In this document: piece by piece, positions 53,096 to 63,891 of the stretch
Position numbering within the stretch: the stretch's first letter is position 1
How the letters are laid out: each line of letters begins with the position of its first letter
NCBI GenBank assembly: GCA_016617855.1
Contig: JAECUM010009447.1
Coordinates: forward strand, 1-64,000
DNA: 64,000 nt
Source of the DNA: Megalonaias nervosa
Taxonomy: Eukaryota > Mollusca > Bivalvia > Unionida > Unionidae
Reading direction: 5' to 3'
The notes under the pieces: model-generated
The model's input: the letters and a program-made list of their open reading frames with translations, nothing else
Databases searched by the model: none
What the model was told of the DNA's origin: nothing
Program-made: the position numbers and the translations under genes

Positions 53096-53332
53096 TTAAA
53101 ACATGCAAACATTTGCTTATTTGTTCTTATATGTTGATCGGGTGATTACGGGTGGTGGTTGTCTTTCTTTTCTTTCTAGGTACACCAACTACATGTGTAT
53201 CGATATAACCTCATCTGTACTTGTTTTTACAAATAACCAATTACATTTTGAATTGTTACGCTTTTGTCATACTTACGGAAAGAAGCCGCTAGGTGGAATA
53301 AGTCACAAGACTTTCTTCAAGCTGGTGTTTTC

Positions 53333-53371
<39 letters not shown>

Positions 53372-53720
53372 CCTAAAATGACCCACTGATAGCCCAGAAA
53401 ACCCTGGTATGGGAAATAATAATATTTAGTTCTATCCAAGACATAAATCATATTAAAATATCTAATTAACAAGTGGGGATGGATACTATATTATTGTCTT
53501 CCTGAATGAATGGTTTTGTAAAAAATATGTCCGAAACACAACATATAATGATAACTGGAAAAATTTGAAATAATTATCATATTTAATATAAATTTGGAAT
53601 CCGAAGATACTTTGCAAATACTTTACACAAAAGAAATAGGTTAGTACAATATAAAGCAGACAGGATCAATTTGAGAATATCTTGCTAAAATAATTTAACT
53701 ACATTGAAAAGAGGAGTCGA
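53096..53720 (-). repeat. interspersed repeat family, inverted copy
   Basis: AAAGAAGCCGCTAGGTGGAA near 53279 is the complement of the CCACCAAGCGGCTTC block at 43.45 kb. The part at 53400-53560 (AATATTTAGTTCTATCCAAG, ATGTCCGAAACACA) resembles 54.84-54.96 kb. A (CA)n tract (53334-53371) interrupts it. Confidence 0.5.
53334..53371. repeat. (CA)n microsatellite
   Basis: About 38 bp with one G. Confidence 0.95.
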
Positions 53721-53814
53721 ATCGTTTGTAAGTGTAGTTATACGATAATTGCACAAAAAGTTGCAATTATCATGTCACTATTTGTGTGCATTGCAGAATG
53801 ATTATCTACTTACT

Positions 53815-53905
53815 TATACAGGTAGTGACCTCTATCACAATGATCACATCAATGATTATAAAGAGGTTTTGTTCTAGAACATTGATCATATCAATAATTA
53901 TGGAA
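53815..53905. repeat. degenerate satellite-like repeats
   Basis: ATGATCACATCAATGATTAT and TTGATCATATCAATAATTAT are two units about 45-60 bp apart; related units occur at 61.97-62.2 kb. Confidence 0.45.
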
Positions 53906-54038
53906 TACATTCATCAAAGTAGTATATAGAAAAGTATTGGGTATTTTTGTGCAAATTCCAGTAGAGAAACTGTACACGCATTATCAGCAAAATATTTAAT
54001 AATTACTCAAAGAATTTTGATAAAATATCCAATGCACA

Positions 54039-54039
<1 letters not shown>

Positions 54040-54087
<48 letters not shown>

Positions 54088-54088
54088 G

Positions 54089-54142
<54 letters not shown>

Positions 54143-54146
54143 GTAG

Positions 54147-54184
<38 letters not shown>
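54040..54184. repeat. (GT)n and interrupted (TA)n microsatellite
   Basis: About 22 bp GT, then about 120 bp of TA with GTA and GAGG interruptions. Confidence 0.95.
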
Positions 54185-54185
<1 letters not shown>

Positions 54186-54539
54186 GGGAGTGGATAGGAT
54201 GGGTAAGTGGGTGTCAACATGGCTTAAAAAAGAAATTTAATTTCCGAAATAATAAAATGAAGAATGTTCATGATTTAACTTCCTTGACCAACTACTGGAC
54301 TACATTGAAATTCTGGACAAGAAGAAGACACAGAATAACAAAATCAATCCAAGAACTTCTTTTTTTCTTTGAGAAACTACATTTATTGTATGCAAACCAT
54401 ATTTATGAACCATCAAAATAATGAGAATGTTGCTTATGTTTCAATGTATATTTTAATTATATACTTTGTTATTTCGTTTTTTTTTCTGTATTAAATACCT
54501 GTTTCTGCATCCGTGCAAGTTTTACAAAATCAGTCCTTA

Positions 54540-54965
54540 CATATGGTGTTGGCACTTCATATCATTCAAGGAGAGAAGCAGTTAGGTGAGATTTCTTTTA
54601 TTGTTTCAGCCTACACCCCCGGCAGCTTGTATCTCCCCCTCCAATTTTAAACACCAAAAGCATCAAGGATATAAAAATATACAAGACTTACTCGTTTCAT
54701 TCCTTGATTTATAATTTCCAACTCTACTGCCACCAAGCGGTCTCTAACATTGTCACGACATTGAAATCAAGAATTTTCCAGCACATGCACCCGATTAATG
54801 AAACCAATGGTCTACCAAAATACCATGATATTTTAAAGTATAATATTTAATTCTCTCCGACATATAAATATATATATCAAAACTGTATTTCCGACACTTA
54901 GGGATGTTGAATAGATTATTATGTTCCAGAACTAAGGGTTGTATAGGAAATATGTCCAAAACACA
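54540..54965 (-). repeat. interspersed repeat with GTTTTGGTCGACC-like core, copy 3
   Basis: CCAATGGTCTACCAAAATACC at 54805 (21 bases, core 54808-54822) is the diverged complement of the core at 20.3 and 43.38 kb; CCACCAAGCGGTCTCTAACA is at 54731. It runs up to the solo LTR. Confidence 0.5.
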
Positions 54966-55885
54966 TGTTACGTATATGTAATTAAATTGCTTGTGTGTTA
55001 GTTTTAAAATTCTTTTTTATTCTATTTTTGTTTCATTACATTTTATTGTAATGATTATTGAAAGGATTCGAAATTCTTTTTCAGTAATTCGATATTTTCT
55101 TTTAGTAAATGTTGTTTATCTAAGACGTAAAACGTGTTACATGAGAATTATTTTTAGTTAACCTAGTTCGTCTTAGGTTGGGAAATTCGTAAACAGGCAG
55201 TTAAAATGATTGGTCAGTATCAGGGCCATACTTTGATTGCGTGATCACCATGTGTAAACAACGTTTCTTTATTATTGGTTCTTAAGTGGGGCTACACTGG
55301 TGTACGTGATAGATTTCTTGTAGTAAGAGACCACATGACCCATCTCGCGAGACTTGAAATGATGTTTTGGGGGTTTAAATACGCATTCTTAATATTTTTC
55401 TGGGAGAGTCGTTTTAACATCTTGAAGGAACGAGGTGTTGTTTTTTTTTTTATTTGTTGCCAGATTGTAATTCATCTGATTTTTGGATTTAATAATTTAT
55501 TCTCCTGGAAACTCAACAAGCTGACTTTCTTATAAATAATTCTGAAAGATATTCATGGAAATTTATTCTGGAATTATTCGGAAACAAAAACTGTGATTCA
55601 ACTGAGGAATTGTTGATATTCGTACATGGACCCCATCTGACGTCATCGCCTTCCATATTTGTATGTTGTCGAGATTCGAACCTGGATTCTAATAGAACTA
55701 TTTAGTGATAGGACTTGTATTTTTCATTCTTAGGATTGAATTTTGTATTATATTCACAAACCGTTAGTCCTATTTACCAATTTTTACATTGTTTTCTAGG
55801 GAAATAAATTATTTTGTTAAAATATACAAAGCTTGTTGACTTCACTCTTTTCTTCTGTTACATTTGTACGAGCCTACACGTAACA
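54966..55885 (+). repeat. solo LTR of the Gypsy family
   Basis: TGTTACGTATATG to CACGTAACA, about 920 bp, with CACA directly on both sides (54962-54965 and 55886-55889), a 4-bp target duplication. It matches, inverted, the LTR at 56363-57260. No internal coding region remains, so it is the product of LTR-LTR recombination. The open frame inside it (55275-55535) is not a gene. Confidence 0.85.
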
Positions 55886-56362
55886 CACAAAATATGATTA
55901 TAACAAGATAGTTACGAAATAATTATTTTCTTTAAAATATATTCTGACTCTGAATATGTTTTAGAAAGAATTTATACGAAATATATAGATTATATCTTTT
56001 TCACCATAAAGGTTGTGGACATTATTATAATGTTCCAGAAATAGAGACTTATAGGAATGCGTCCAAAATACGAACTATGCTTAGAACAGTATAGTTACAA
56101 TAATTATCGTGTACAAAAATAGATTAGGAATCCGAAAATACTTTTGAAAGCATTTACACGAAATAAATAGATTACTACTACGAATGTTAGATATTATTAC
56201 TTTTATGAATTATTTTAAAATCTTACGAAGAGAATTTAATTACATTAACAGAAAGAGGGTCCAATACATTGTTAGATGGTTAAAATCAGACGGAATAGAT
56301 CAAAGTTTTCATGAGCTAAATAATGATATTACAAAAAAGAGTACTTCATACAAACTTTATGT
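55886..56362. other. spacer between solo LTR and Gypsy element 2
   Basis: 477 bp of repeat-family-like AT-rich sequence (AATAGATTA and GTCCAAAATACGAA blocks); no gene. With the LTRs on each side it forms the loop of a large inverted repeat. Confidence 0.5.
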
Positions 56363-57260
56363 TGTTACGTGTAGGCTCGTACAAATGTAACAAAAGAAAT
56401 GAATGAAGTGAACAAGCTTTGGAAATTTTAACAAAATAATTTATTTCTCTAGAAAACAATGTAAATATAGGAAATATGACTTCCGGTTTGTGAATATAAT
56501 CCAAAAATAAATCCTAAATTTGAAAAAATATAAGTCCTATCACTCGATGAAATTCCAATATGGAGGCGATGACGTCAGATGAAGTTGTTCTACTTATGGC
56601 AACAGATTCTCGTTGAATCACAGTTTGTTTCCGTTCAGAATTCCAGAATAAATTTCCACTGAATTTCTTTGTTCCAGAACATTTTATAAGAAAGTACACT
56701 TGTTTAGTGTTCTAGAGAATAAATTATTAAATCCCAAAAACAGATAAACTTCAAAAACAGTCTGACATCAACAATAGAAACACTTTGTACCCTCAAGGTG
56801 TAAAGATACGACTGAAAATATTTAATACCAACTGGCTGTTTTAAGTCTCGATTTTAGATCACATGGTAGCTCACGTGACAGGCGACCTGTCCGCTAATTT
56901 GAACAGAACAATAAAAAAATGACATTTATCACGTAAGCAAGAATAGCCTTATCTAAGAATCACATTCTCACACTGGAATAAAAAACAAAGAAAGGCTGTA
57001 TACAATTCAGCTAACACGTAGGCCGAAAATGACCTTGATAATAGCCAATCGTATTCACCCAATGTTTACAAAATCTATGAACCAAAGTGAGCTAAAAATA
57101 GTGCTTAAGTCATACTTTTACGTTCTAATCAGACTGATATATTTTTCAAAAATATCAAATCCCGTGAAAATAATTATTTCAATAAAATATAATGAAACAA
57201 AACTAAAATAAAAAGAATTTAAAACTAACACACAAGCAATTTAATTACATATACGTAACA
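56363..57260 (-). repeat. 3' LTR of Gypsy element 2
   Basis: 898 bp, TGTTACGTATATG to CGTAACA on the minus strand. The purine tract CAATAAAGAAAGAGAAAGA region, with ATTGGGAAAG on the coding strand, adjoins at 57261-57270. Confidence 0.88.
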
Positions 57261-57488
57261 CTTTCCCAATAAAGAAAGAGAAAGATTTATATAATAAAGC
57301 TTTCTTTTTACCATATGTAAATTATACATGAGGTAAAACAAAATTACATAAGAAAACTCTTATGAATTAAACAAAGTGAACATAAAATAATATTTCTATA
57401 CACGGGAAAGTGCATCTGCAATCAGATTGTCTTTTCCTTTGATGTGCCTGATGCCAAGATTATATTCTTGCAAAAACAAACTCCACCT

Positions 57489-57761
57489 TCATAATCTTTG
57501 ATTTTTATTTTTCATCTTGTCGATGAAAGTAAGGGTGTTGCTATCACTAAACACAACAACCTGAGAAGGAGCTGAGCTAATGTAAACTTCAAAATGCTGT
57601 AATGCCAATATTAAAGCCAAACATTCCTTCTCGATTGTTGAGTAATTTCTTTGGTGCTTATTTAGTTTCTTAGAGAAATAGCACACTGGGTGATCATCAC
57701 CATTTCTATCTTCTTGAACCAATACTGCTCCAACCCCAACATCACTTGCATCATCAGACAA
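57489..57761 (-). pseudogene. RNase H part of pol, Gypsy element 2
   Basis: Blocks SDDASDVGVGAVLVQE, VCYFSKKLNKHQRNYSTIEKE (parts of 20) and VVFSDSNTLTFID are typical of RT-connected RNase H: the Asp of DASD, the Glu of EKE and the Asp of FSDSN are present. A frame change near 57800-57849 separates it from RT, and the frame ends at about 57489 before the full C terminus. Confidence 0.8.
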
Positions 57762-57848
57762 TTTAAAAGATTGATTGAAATTTGGAGCTGTAAGAACCGG
57801 CGCACTTTTGAGTATGGCTTTTCACATAACAAAAGCCTCCTGACATTT

Positions 57849-58478
57849 TTAAGTCCAAAGAAACTTGTTTATCTTACTCAGCAAGTTTGGCAGGGGTTCA
57901 GTAATATTAGAAACAATGGAACAAAACTTTCGATAGTATCCAGCCATACCCAAAAATCCCATCAGTTGCTTTTTACTGACAGGCACAGGGAATTCAGAAA
58001 TAGCCTTGACCTTAGCATCTATATGTTTAACTTGACCATGTCCCACAATGTGTCCTAGAAAAGTGACACAAGCACGGCAAAATTCACTTTTCGATAAATT
58101 GATTGTCAAATTTGCATCAGTGAGTCTTTCAAAGAATTTCTGAGTCGTGGCTAGATGTTCTTTCCAGGTGTCGTTGTAGATGATGACATCACAGTTATCT
58201 AGACCAGAGGTAATCATATTCATCAAGTGTTGAAATGTACTTGGGGAACCCTTCATCCCGAACGGCATTACTTTATATTGATGGAGTCCATCTGGAGTCA
58301 CAATTGCCGAAATTTCCTTTGCTCTTTCCGTTAGTGGAATTTGCCAAAATCCTTTCAGAAGGTCAAATTTGGTGACGTATTTGGCATTTCCAATTTTATA
58401 AATACTGTCATCAATCCTTGGTAATGGAAATGAATCTGTCTTTGTCACACTATTCACCTTCCTATAATCAGTGCACAT
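57849..58478 (-). pseudogene. reverse transcriptase part of pol, Gypsy element 2
   Basis: MCTDYRKVNSVTKTDSFPLP, KFDLLKGFWQIPL, then TPDGLHQYKVMPFGMKGSPS and, after NCD, VIIYND: the usual AYIDD residues are deleted (compare AYIDEVIIYND in element 1), so the catalytic Asp pair is gone although the frame stays open. SEFCRACVTFLGHIVGHG and FLGMAGYYRKFCSI complete the domain. Complementary DNA synthesis would be impossible with this copy. Confidence 0.88.
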
Positions 58479-58487
58479 ACGGAAAGT

Positions 58488-58874
58488 TTAATGCGGTTTC
58501 GGAACAAGTATACATGGTGAACTCCGATCACTTTTACTGGGCTCTATGAAATCGTTCTCCAGCAAATACTGAATTTCCTTTTTCAAGTATTCCTGTTTGA
58601 GAGGGTTCATCCTGTATGGGTGTTGTTTCACAAGTTTTGAATCTACAATTTCAACGTCATGAAAAATTTTGTTTGTCCTTGTAGGAATATCTGGAAACAA
58701 GTGCTCATATTCGAATAATAACTGCTTAAGTTCATTCCTTTCTTGTTGTTGCAAATGTGAAAGTTTCTGGTCCAGAGTTTTTATAATTTCCGAATTCCGA
58801 AGATTTGTTGCTCCAAGATCAACAGAGTCCAATTGAATTTCTTCACTTAAATCATCAGTTGGTGAGACAGGCAC
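58488..58874 (-). pseudogene. linker / RT N-terminal part, Gypsy element 2
   Basis: Carries ELKQLLFEYEHLFPDIP, the linker before RT, and HPYRMNPLKQEYLKKEI, VLENDFIEPS-type and SPCILVPKPH, the first RT blocks. A stop between here and 58478 splits RT. The aspartic protease is upstream, so the linker directly follows integrase. Confidence 0.8.
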
Positions 58875-58898
58875 AACTAAATTAATTGCATGATTTAC

Positions 58899-59690
58899 TT
58901 AGCTATCTCTCTCAATATAATCCTTTAACATGTTAATATGGCAAGGTTGTTTTTGTTTTCGCCTACCAGGAGTATTTATGATGTAATTTAAATCATTTAC
59001 TTTCTTTTCAACCGTGTATGGACCAGAAAACTTGGCCTGAAGGGGATTTTGTGGAACAGGCAAGAGAGCTAGAACTCCATCACCATGCTGAAAACTCCTA
59101 TCCCTTGAGTTTTTATCATATCTCGATTTCATTCTGGACTGAGCAGAGTGCAGATTTCCTCTTACGACCTCACAAGCTTTTGACAACTTGTACTTAAAAT
59201 CAGAAACATAATCAAGAAGATTGAACTCAGTATCTTCATTAGAAAGAAGTTTCTCTTTCAACAATTTCAATGGTCCACGCACAGTATGTCCGAAAACTAG
59301 TTCAAAGTGACTGAATCCTAAAGATTCTTGAACGGACTCCCTAACAACAAACAAAAGTAAATGAATGCCTTCATCCCAATTTTTACTCGTATCAAAACAA
59401 TATGACCGAATCATATTCTTCAAAGTCTGATGAAATCCTTCTAAAGCCCCTTGGCTCTCAGGGTGATAGGCAGAAGATTTAAATTGTTGAATGCCAAATT
59501 CGTGCATAGCTTGCTGGAAAATTCCAGACATAACATTTGACCCTTAATCCGATTGGACAGATTTCGGAAGGCCAAATTGAGTAAAATAACTTTATCAAAG
59601 CTTTTACTATGGTTTTAGTTTTAATATTCCTCAAAGGAATTGCCTCTGGGAATCTTGTTGACGCACACATAATGGTCAACAAATATTGTT
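58899..59690 (-). pseudogene. integrase core and C-terminal part, Gypsy element 2
   Basis: From 59690 the core reads TIMCASTRFPEAIPLRNI; a frame change near 59550 (at the SDQGS-type block) leads into the frame from 59531, with FKSSAYHPESQGALEGFHQT (the catalytic Glu region), then SRYDKNSRDRSFQHGDGV and a GPY module FSGPYTVEKKV. The tail ends CHINMLKDYIERDS. Integrates the element DNA. Position ahead of RT is the key oddity. Confidence 0.85.
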
Positions 59691-60734
59691 GCCTGACTTG
59701 GTCTTAGGTAAGGGACCAACACAATCTACCATAATTCTGCTAAATGGTTCGTCAAATGCAGGAATTGGTTGCAGATGAGCCTTAGGTATCTTCTGATTGG
59801 GTTTTCCTACCATTTGACAAGTATGACAAGATCTACAAAATTTACAAACATCACTTTTGATTTTTGGCCAATAAAAGTGAGTCAAGATCTTGTGATAAGT
59901 TTTATTAATCCCTAAGTGACCTGCCAAAGGAATTTCATAGGCCAAACTAAGTATTTCCTGTCTGTAAGATTTTAGAACTACAATCTGATAGTTCACTGAC
60001 CATTCGTAACCAACAGGTACCTCGGGAGGTCTCCATTTTCTCACAAGAATTCCATTTTTAATGAAATAACAGACAGGTACTTCATTAGCTTCAGTTTCAT
60101 TAATGGCCCTCTGAAACAAACAAGAGATCTCATGATCTTTTTCCTGTTCGACGACAAGTGATTGTCGTTTGTCTCCCTGATTAGATAAAAGAGAATGAGT
60201 AGTTAAAAGAGGATCACTGTGATCAATACCTTTAGATTGATCCAAATTAGGATTGAAAGTGACCTCATCAAAAACCTGACCAATACATGTGTCAGCTAAA
60301 GGAATATTTTCCTTATCAAAATCATTCTCAAGAACTTTCTTTGCCATAGCTCTGGTAACTGCACAAGCTGGGTATAAATCAGGGTATTCTTTTTCAATGG
60401 GATCAACTTTCCGATCCAAAGAAGGCTTGTCAGTTACAAGTGGATTAACCACAACCTTGTCTCCAGCTAGGTCGTTGCCTAGTAACAAATGAATGCCCTT
60501 AACGGGTAAGTTAGACACTATACCGACTGTCACAGGTCCTGAAACTAAGTCTGATGACAAATTTACAGAATGGAGAGGAACATTAACAAAGCCGCACTCT
60601 ACTCCCTGAATGAGAACACTCTCATTAGAACAGGACTTCTCAGAAAAAGGCAAAGTACCTAATAATAAAAGACTCTGAGAAGCTCCTGTATCCTTTAAAA
60701 TTTTAATAGGGATAGGATTGGCCAAATCACTCAA
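59676..60734 (-). CDS. protease and integrase zinc-binding part of pol, Gypsy element 2
   Basis: 352 codons open. Retropepsin at the start: IKILKDTGASQSLLLLG with the catalytic Asp in DTGAS, then IHLLLGNDLAGDKVV. A spacer of about 130 residues follows; then the HHCC zinc-binding segment of integrase (AGHLGINKTYHKIL ... CRSCHTCQMVGK) and the first core Asp in RIMVDCVGPLPKT. The frame ends at 59676 where a frame change leads into the core. Separated from gag by one stop and 18 bases. Confidence 0.85.
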   Translation of the reverse strand: MSDLANPIPIKILKDTGASQSLLLLGTLPFSEKSCSNESVLIQGVECGFVNVPLHSVNLSSDLVSGPVTVGIVSNLPVKGIHLLLGNDLAGDKVVVNPLVTDKPSLDRKVDPIEKEYPDLYPACAVTRAMAKKVLENDFDKENIPLADTCIGQVFDEVTFNPNLDQSKGIDHSDPLLTTHSLLSNQGDKRQSLVVEQEKDHEISCLFQRAINETEANEVPVCYFIKNGILVRKWRPPEVPVGYEWSVNYQIVVLKSYRQEILSLAYEIPLAGHLGINKTYHKILTHFYWPKIKSDVCKFCRSCHTCQMVGKPNQKIPKAHLQPIPAFDEPFSRIMVDCVGPLPKTKSGNNIC

Positions 60735-60752
60735 GAGTGATATAGAACCCTT

Positions 60753-61625
60753 CTACATGAATGATTCATAATTCTCCATAATAAAATCAGACTTGGGTTT
60801 ATTAGACCCAACAAATATATTGCTTTCAATACATGACAGTGACCTTGACCTCTTAGAAATAAGAGCATTTGGGATAGGTCTATCTTGATTCTGATGCCCA
60901 TATTTCAATTTAAAGCAATCAGAAATGACGTGTCCTTTTTTCTTACAATAGGTACACGTAGGAATAGGCAAGGATTTTGCATCAAGTTTATCAGAAGCTT
61001 GATTTTTAGAAGTTGTGCCAGACTGAGTTTTAGGAGGAGTCGTATTAGGCTGAGATACCTTTCTACTTGTAGACTGCTGAGTGAATGATTTGCTTAAAAC
61101 AGGAACTTTATGAGTTAAAGAATATTCATCAGCAGCAAGAGCAGCATTTTCCAATGTTTCAATCTTATACTCTTCAAGATGATTCTTAATGTCACTAGGG
61201 ACACAGTTCTTGAACTCTTCATGTAATACAAGGTGTTTGATATTTTCATAATCATGTTCAACTTTCTTGGGTAAGCACCATCTCTCAAATAACTGCTCTT
61301 TTTCTCTAGCAAATTCGACATGAGTTTGTCCAGCTTCATTTTTATAGTTTCTGAGTTTTTGCTTATAAGCCTCAGGGACTAACGCATAACCCCTTAAGAT
61401 GCATTCCTTAACCAAATCATAATCAGAACTTTGTTGTACTGACAGGGATGCATAGATATCTCGGGCCTTGCCAAAAAGTACACATTGCAATAATAGAGTC
61501 CAATGCTCCCTTGGCCATTTCAAATTTTCAGCAACTTTATCAAAATAAATAAAATATTTGTCTGCTTCTTTTTCTCTAAAAGGGAGCACTAACCTGATAT
61601 TTCTTGTAATGTCAAAACTTGAATT
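60753..61625 (-). CDS. gag part, Gypsy element 2
   Basis: 278 codons open from 61589, with coding similarity running back to 61625. Capsid-like helices (YFDKVAENLKWPREHWTLLL, YDLVKECILRGYALVPEAYK), a Ser/Thr-rich linker and one CCHC knuckle CTYCKKKGHVISDC. The N-terminal segment seen in element 1 (MSSKVEIF...) is missing because of the 5' deletion. Confidence 0.85.
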   Translation of the reverse strand, partial: NSSFDITRNIRLVLPFREKEADKYFIYFDKVAENLKWPREHWTLLLQCVLFGKARDIYASLSVQQSSDYDLVKECILRGYALVPEAYKQKLRNYKNEAGQTHVEFAREKEQLFERWCLPKKVEHDYENIKHLVLHEEFKNCVPSDIKNHLEEYKIETLENAALAADEYSLTHKVPVLSKSFTQQSTSRKVSQPNTTPPKTQSGTTSKNQASDKLDAKSLPIPTCTYCKKKGHVISDCFKLKYGHQNQDRPIPNALISKRSRSLSCIESNIFVGSNKPKSDFIMENYESFM

Positions 61626-61628
61626 TGA

Positions 61629-61816
61629 AATCTATGAACCAAAGTGAGCTCAAAATAGTGCTTAAGTCATACTTTTACGTTCTAATCAGACTGATATTTT
61701 TTTCAAAATATCAAATCCCGTGAAAATAATCATTACAATAAAATATAATGAAACAAAACTAAAATAAAAAGAATTTAAAACTAACACACAAGCAATTTAA
61801 TTACATATACGTAACA
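61629..61816 (-). repeat. 5' LTR remnant of Gypsy element 2
   Basis: The first ~188 bp of the LTR, nearly identical to 57069-57260; it is joined directly to gag, so the rest of the LTR, the primer-binding site and leader were deleted. Confidence 0.85.
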
Positions 61817-63780
61817 ATATCAAAACAGCATGGAAGGGATTTTCTCTTTGTTTGGGGTATTCTATAATTTTATTCCTGCATAGTTTTTAGTGCCTTTTCG
61901 TATTAAGGTATTTGATGTTTTAGTGATTGTGATTATGTCACAAAAATATTACTAGTATCATATTTACGCAAATTTTTCTATTAATCACATCAATATGTAT
62001 GGACTGGTGGGTTTTCTGAAATGATCATGTCAGTATTTACAGAGGTATTCATACTATTCCATTAACCATATCACTACTTTTGAAGGTATTTCCTCAGTTA
62101 TACAGATCATGTCATCAACTTTGACGGTATTGGCTCTTTTAAAATCTTCATATCAATAATTAACGATAAACTGATTCTTTCTGGCTTTCATTCGATATAC
62201 TATACAAGCAATATACATAAAATATTTAGTAACTGCTCCAATCGGTATGAAGTAATTACTCGATGCACAGTTTGGTTTCAAATCATGTGATGTCATAATA
62301 TACAAATATATTGGTACTTAACGATGTACATGGAAAGCCCAGTGGACTTAACAACTCATATTGCGTCATTACGTCTTAACTGACCTGAAATATTATAGGG
62401 AATACCAGATGGAATCCTGTCATGTGTTTCGAAATGTCCGACATCTCGCTTTATATAAATAAGTAGAGAAAAATAATTTTCTGTACCTTCCTTCGATTTT
62501 TCTTTCCTAAGAAAAGCATTCAATTTATTTAAAATGCTCTCTAGTATAAACATTTGAAACTGAATGTTAGAATTAACGATTAATAAAGAAAATTATGCAA
62601 TTTTGGCATTATATCGATATTATTGATAATACAGTGTAATGCATATAACTTCAACGAGGCAAGTCCTATCAGTAGTATAAAAAGCTATATGTGTAACAAT
62701 CTTATTTGAAACAAAATCAAACTTGGAAATGTCATTATCTATATTAACTCAGATATATCAATTCATATGCTGTCTGTGAATAGTTATTTATATTAGTGTC
62801 ATCTGGAAACTGTAACAATGATGACTTATCAAAAGGCATTTTCAGTGTGTCGTCTTGGATAAAGTGTTTTTACAGAAAGAAACAAAATGTTGCATGGAAT
62901 CTAAAATGAAATTGAAGCATTTTATATGAAAGAGGTTCTGAATTTACAGAGGTCAGAGACCTTACAGAACAATCGATTGGCATTCGTTTTTGCAAATTAC
63001 ACCATGTAATAAGTCGTATACAAAATTCGCTTCAATTAAAAGAAAGAATGTGAGTTCAACAACTATCCCGTGTAGATTTTTTGGAATACAAGCATGTTTC
63101 AAACAACTCAGATTACTTATCCTCCCCCCCCCCAAAAAAAAAGGAAGAATACAAAAATAATCAGTAAGTAATACATTATTAGTGCACAATAGAATCAGTA
63201 CTCAGAATTTAATGTCATGTAATCTTTCTAGAATTATGGTTAGGACATATAAATCGATTGGAACTTAAAATATCCTCTCCAAAAGATGTAATTAAATTCA
63301 ATCGTCAAGTAATCTAATTCTCAATTTTATTTTTCAATTTTGTTAATATCACATAGGTACAGCTTGCCCTCTTTTCCATTTTAACACAACAACTATTTAT
63401 AACAGAAAATACATTTGTATTACGCCTGGAGGAAATAAGATATCACAAATGTTATTACTATAATAAAATGAGGCAAGGTGTCCACTTTTGCATTCTATTT
63501 CTTTATGACTGTTTTATATTAATTTCTTTCTTTTGTTTTTGTTTCTTCCACTATCGTCATCTCTGATTTGGATTTATCAAATCTCAAGTTTTACTTACTG
63601 AAAATAAGAAACACATGTCAAAAATCATACACATGGAGATACATCAATCAGCGAAGAACGTTAGAGAGAAGGAAATCAATTGAATTTGAAATAGGACGAA
63701 GAAGAATACTGTCAAATATATCAATTTTATATTTCAATTAATCATCGATATACATATGTTCATATGTATTTATGTATCAG
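61817..63780. other. non-coding flank with satellite-like units
   Basis: Degenerate units with ATCA(T/C)ATCA...T..TTTG..GGTAT recur from about 61975 to 62190 and resemble those at 53.8 kb. A C10-A9 tract is at 63125-63142. No gene seen. Confidence 0.45.
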
Positions 63781-63785
63781 TGGCT

Positions 63786-63891
63786 TACTGACTGACTCAC
63801 TGACTGACTGACTGAACGAACGAACGAACGAACAAACGAATGAATGAATGAATGAATGAATAAATGAATGAATGAATAAATGAATGAATCA
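63786..63891. repeat. compound tetranucleotide array (GACT)n(GAAC)n(GAAT)n
   Basis: Three tetranucleotide motifs in succession, each one base from the next, which suggests stepwise mutation and spread within one array. Confidence 0.93.

Larger units (their letters stand above)
56363..61816 (-). mobile_element. Ty3/Gypsy LTR retrotransposon, element 2, Gmr1-like order
   Basis: A minus-strand element of 5.45 kb: truncated 5' LTR (61816-61629), gag, protease, integrase, linker, reverse transcriptase, RNase H, polypurine tract, 3' LTR (57260-56363). Integrase precedes RT, unlike typical Ty3/Gypsy and like the Gmr1-like group. ATGT before 56363 and ATAT after 61816 are a near-match target duplication. 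About 700 bp of 5' LTR and leader are missing. Less decayed than element 1, but not intact. Confidence 0.88.

Noticed and set aside
54043..54240. Ile/Tyr repeat frame
   Set aside because: Translation of a TA/GT microsatellite; likewise the frames at 48067-48520, 46334-46771 and 49718-49933.
55275..55535. 86-codon frame in the solo LTR
   Set aside because: LTRs do not encode protein; frame not shared with the sister LTR.
63786..63891. Array resembling a regulatory tandem site
   Set aside because: Simple tetranucleotide slippage explains it.
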